Shown piece by piece: positions 61,693 to 64,000 of a stretch of 64,000 nucleotides of DNA; within the stretch, counting starts at the first letter, position 1; each line of letters begins with the position of its first letter. The position numbers and the translations under genes are program-made. The notes below the pieces were generated by a model. The model saw only the letters and a list, made by a program, of their open reading frames with translations. It ran no database searches and was not told where the DNA came from. Source of the DNA: CBDCMJ01 sp965224325 (GTDB taxonomy: Bacteria > Chloroflexota > Dehalococcoidia > Lucifugimonadales > UBA3495); NCBI GenBank assembly GCA_965224325.1, contig CBDCYT010000007.1, positions 434,001-498,000 of the forward strand, written 5' to 3'.

Positions 61693-62402
61693 TTTCATTG
61701 CCGGCCACTGGCGTCCCCATTCAGAACCAACCGGGTGGTGAACGGAAACACAGAGCCGTGTAAAGCAGAGACCTCACCACACAATAGGTGAAGCGGGCTT
61801 GGACCGGGCGGTCCTGGCCGCCCGCCTGCCGGAGCACCCCGGCCGGTCAGTCTCGCAGCCGGATGCTGGAGGCGATTACCCAGCCCGGCGTGAAATGTAC
61901 GGGGTGGTGAGGTACGATCACGGAACCAACTGGTGAAATCCTAGGTTGACTGCCCTTGCCGTTTTTCAAATTCCCGCATCCTGACATTGGTATTTCATGG
62001 GAAAGACCCCGGATGTTATGCACAACGACAAGTTAGCGCCCGACGGCGGGCGAAATCCAGCCATTCCCCGGAGCGGAGACGTTGTCTGCTTCGGGTTCCT
62101 GACCTATTGCCTGCTACTGATGGTCGACGAACTGCCGCCGAAGAATGGTGGCGCCCTCGTGCGGGACTCGGTTGAGACCGTGGGAGATGATGCCGCGATT
62201 ATGGCAAGCGTCCTGACCAATTGGAGGGTCCCAACCAGGTGTCGAGGGCGGGGGGAAGTTGGGCCGCTGGGGCGGAGAGAAAGTGTACCACCTGTGGTCA
62301 TTGGCCAGCGTAAATGTCCGCGCCAGTTGTTCAGGGAAGATGTCACCCAAACCACTGTGGCAGCAGACCGGGCGGGGAAACCAGAACGGTTTCCGGGGCG
62401 GC
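61693..62402. other. Intergenic region with IS21-type end sequence
   Basis: No intact gene is supported. A perfect hairpin CGGGCGG-6-CCGCCCG lies at 61805-61824, about 110 bases after the sulfatase-like gene. From about 62270, on the minus strand after the istB fragment, the sequence looks like the non-coding right end of an IS21-type element. Frames that cross this interval are not supported. Confidence 0.35.
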
Positions 62403-62543
62403 CTATGCGTCGTCTGGGGAATGGGACGCAACGTTCTCCCGGCTGCGCCTGAGGCGGTAGCTGGGGCCGTTCATCTCCAGGATGTGGACGTGGTGGGTGA
62501 GACGGTTCAGCAGCGCGCCGGTCATGGGTTCTGTGCCGGAGAT
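62403..62543 (-). pseudogene. istB: C-terminal fragment of an IstB-type ATPase (IS21 family)
   Basis: IstB is the AAA+ helper of IS21 transposition. In the minus frame this stretch reads ISGTEPMTGALLNRLTHHVH, followed by ILEMNGPSYRLRRSR, the typical end of IstB, and then a stop at 62403. Upstream of 62543 the frame is closed and the rest of the protein and the IstA transposase are missing. It is a scar of an IS21 insertion or deletion. Confidence 0.75.
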
Positions 62544-62674
62544 TTACCAAGTCCATTGACCGCTGCGTTTGAAATGCGCCCAGTCCAGCCAAGCTGTTTT
62601 TGAAATCCACCCGCCCCTTGCCAAACCCCGGCCCCATAGTACACACTCACGCCCACATAGCATCGGACAACGCC

Positions 62675-64000
62675 ATGCTCATCCTGCACGCCGCTCAAGA
62701 CAAAGGAAACTTCGTCCTGTGGAGCGAGGACTCCGGGACATGCCTGACGCCGCCCGACCGGCAGACGGGTGGAAAACACCCCTATTGCGCTCAAGCCCAT
62801 CTCATAGCCGAAGCGGCTGGCTTCGAAACGGATGACGACTGCTTCGCCAGCGCAATCGCTTGGCTGCCCAGCCGGGGCGACGCTCCCGTGCCGTCCAGCC
62901 CCATGGCCGGTCCGGTGCCCAAGTCGCGAGCCAAGCCCCGCATCAGGCCATGGACCGTAGCAACGCTCCGGCTGAGGCCGGAGCGAGTCGTCACGCTGCT
63001 GCAGACGTGCCACGGGCAGCAGGTCCTGAAACCGGGCATTGCCATCGGAACGGACCTGGCCTACTGGACACACGCCCTACAGCTGGCAGTCTCCCTGACG
63101 GCCCGGCAACAATTCCTGCCCAGCCTCTCCGAACGGGGCGGGCAGACCGTGGCGACATGGATTCCGGTGTTCATCGGCGAAGACGCACACCGGCTGGCCG
63201 AGCTGGCCGGACTGATGCCGGCGTCGGCCAGGGCGCTCACCGGCACAGGCACGACCGAACCGCCTGCCATCGCAGCCCAGGCGGTCCTCCGGGAGTTCAT
63301 AACAGCCCAGGTCGACCACCTTGCACGCGCCGGCACGGAACCCGATAACCCAACGCAACCGCAGTTCGACTCCTCCCACGACGCCTGGCTGTGGGCCCTG
63401 GGCCATACCAACCCAGCGGTCCGGAGCAACCCGGCACAGCTCCAGCAGCTCCGCAGTCAGGTCGCCGAATGGCAAAGGCCCCTGGCCATCGCCGCCAATT
63501 CTCCATACCGGCTCTGCCTCAGGCTGGAGGAGCCGCCGGAACCCAGCCCAGAGGACGAGACGCCCATCGTCCGGCAGGACGGCTGGCACCTGCGCTATCT
63601 GCTCCAGCCCCACGACGACCAGAGCCTACTGATCCCCGCCGAGGCCATCTGGAAAAATCAGGTCAACGGACCCCACCCGGACTTCAACCCCGCCGAGTTC
63701 CTGTTGAGTTCCCTGGCCCAGGCCGGCTCGGTGTGTCCACCCATCACCGACAGCCTCAAGCGCAAGCGACCTGCCGGGTACCGGTTGGACACCGGGGAGG
63801 CCTACGGGTTCCTGGAAAACCAGGCCGCCGCGCTGCAACAGGCCGGGTTCGGCGTGCTGCTGCCCGCCTGGTGGACCCGGCAGGGAACCAGGCCCAGGCC
63901 CGGCATCCGGGCCAGGGCCAAGACCCCGGCCATGCAGGGCGGCTCCGGGATGACTATGACCTCCCTGATGGACCTCGACGTCGAGATCGCCCTGGGCGAC
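62675..64000 (+). CDS. SNF2-type helicase, N-terminal part with DUF3670-like domain, cut by the right edge
   Basis: A frame open to the last base starts with ATG at 62675 and gives 442 residues. It begins MLILHAAQDKGNFVLWSED and contains, near residues 385-440, FGVLLPAWWTRQGTRPRPG, RARAKTPAMQGGSG and DVEIALGD. These are hallmarks of the SNF2_assoc (DUF3670) region that precedes the SNF2 ATPase in long bacterial helicases. The helicase motifs themselves lie outside the window. Such proteins often occur in defence islands or beside SWIM-domain proteins; no partner is visible here. No good Shine-Dalgarno sequence is seen, so the start is approximate. Confidence 0.8.
   Translation, partial: MLILHAAQDKGNFVLWSEDSGTCLTPPDRQTGGKHPYCAQAHLIAEAAGFETDDDCFASAIAWLPSRGDAPVPSSPMAGPVPKSRAKPRIRPWTVATLRLRPERVVTLLQTCHGQQVLKPGIAIGTDLAYWTHALQLAVSLTARQQFLPSLSERGGQTVATWIPVFIGEDAHRLAELAGLMPASARALTGTGTTEPPAIAAQAVLREFITAQVDHLARAGTEPDNPTQPQFDSSHDAWLWALGHTNPAVRSNPAQLQQLRSQVAEWQRPLAIAANSPYRLCLRLEEPPEPSPEDETPIVRQDGWHLRYLLQPHDDQSLLIPAEAIWKNQVNGPHPDFNPAEFLLSSLAQAGSVCPPITDSLKRKRPAGYRLDTGEAYGFLENQAAALQQAGFGVLLPAWWTRQGTRPRPGIRARAKTPAMQGGSGMTMTSLMDLDVEIALGD

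Noticed and set aside
62104..62646. 180-codon minus-strand frame
   Set aside because: It is out of frame with the istB fragment that lies in the same place and has no homology.

Overview
The window is GC-rich bacterial DNA with dense, mostly operonic genes. The gene set suggests an uncultured Chloroflexota of the SAR202/Dehalococcoidia type: many CaiB/BaiF CoA-transferases, acyl-CoA dehydrogenases, enoyl-CoA hydratases, D-aminoacylase-like amidohydrolases, thiamine-diphosphate decarboxylases, and lipoproteins built of leucine-rich or fibronectin-like repeats. This assignment is inferred from gene content only; no rRNA gene or complete tRNA gene was found.

Layout. 1-2.7 kb (minus): end of an ABC ATPase gene, then thiS, thiE and thiG behind a TPP riboswitch with its own terminator. 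2.8-6.2 kb (minus): a 3-oxoacid CoA-transferase cluster (alpha, a reversed beta-alpha fusion, beta). 6.4-8.5 kb (minus): groES-groEL with promoter and terminator. 8.8-18.2 kb (plus): catabolic run with two enoyl-CoA hydratases, a PHP hydrolase, an acyl-CoA ligase, a ThDP enzyme, a small unknown protein and two CaiB/BaiF transferases. 18.3-20.3 kb (minus): leuCD with a structured leader. 21-30 kb (plus): an M1 aminopeptidase, cobalamin-dependent methionine synthase and formate-THF ligase. 30-34.3 kb (minus): two acyl-CoA dehydrogenases and an amidohydrolase. 34.5-38 kb (plus): cysteine desulfurase, a VOC protein and a benzoylformate-decarboxylase-like enzyme. 38.3-41.2 kb (plus): an isolated two-gene unit encoding a short divergent tubulin/FtsZ-like protein and a 518-residue unknown partner, with its own promoter and a very strong hairpin at the end. 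41.5-46.3 kb: a beta-hydroxyacid dehydrogenase, dodecin, a frameshifted amidohydrolase and a D-aminoacylase. 47.1-51.2 kb: a fibronectin-repeat lipoprotein and a NarL-type two-component pair.

From 51.7 kb to the right edge the window is accessory DNA: a P4-type integrase with a palindromic site before its start, an AlpA-like regulator, a chimeric gene joining half a DNA methyltransferase to a coiled-coil/nuclease-like domain, a leucine-rich-repeat lipoprotein, a shrunken retropepsin-like gene, a complete IS701-type element with 4-bp target duplication, an orphan tRNA 3' end, a sulfatase-fold hydrolase with threonine at the nucleophile position, an IS21 remnant, and the start of a SNF2-type helicase that runs off the edge.

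The host genes describe a heterotroph that activates acids to CoA thioesters, moves CoA between acids, dehydrogenates and hydrates them, and degrades peptides and D-amino-acid derivatives; ThDP enzymes are supplied by the thi operon and C1 units flow through Fhs and MetH. The best candidate for an undescribed system is the tubulin-like operon at 38.5-41.1 kb. Second are the rearranged genes of the right-hand island.
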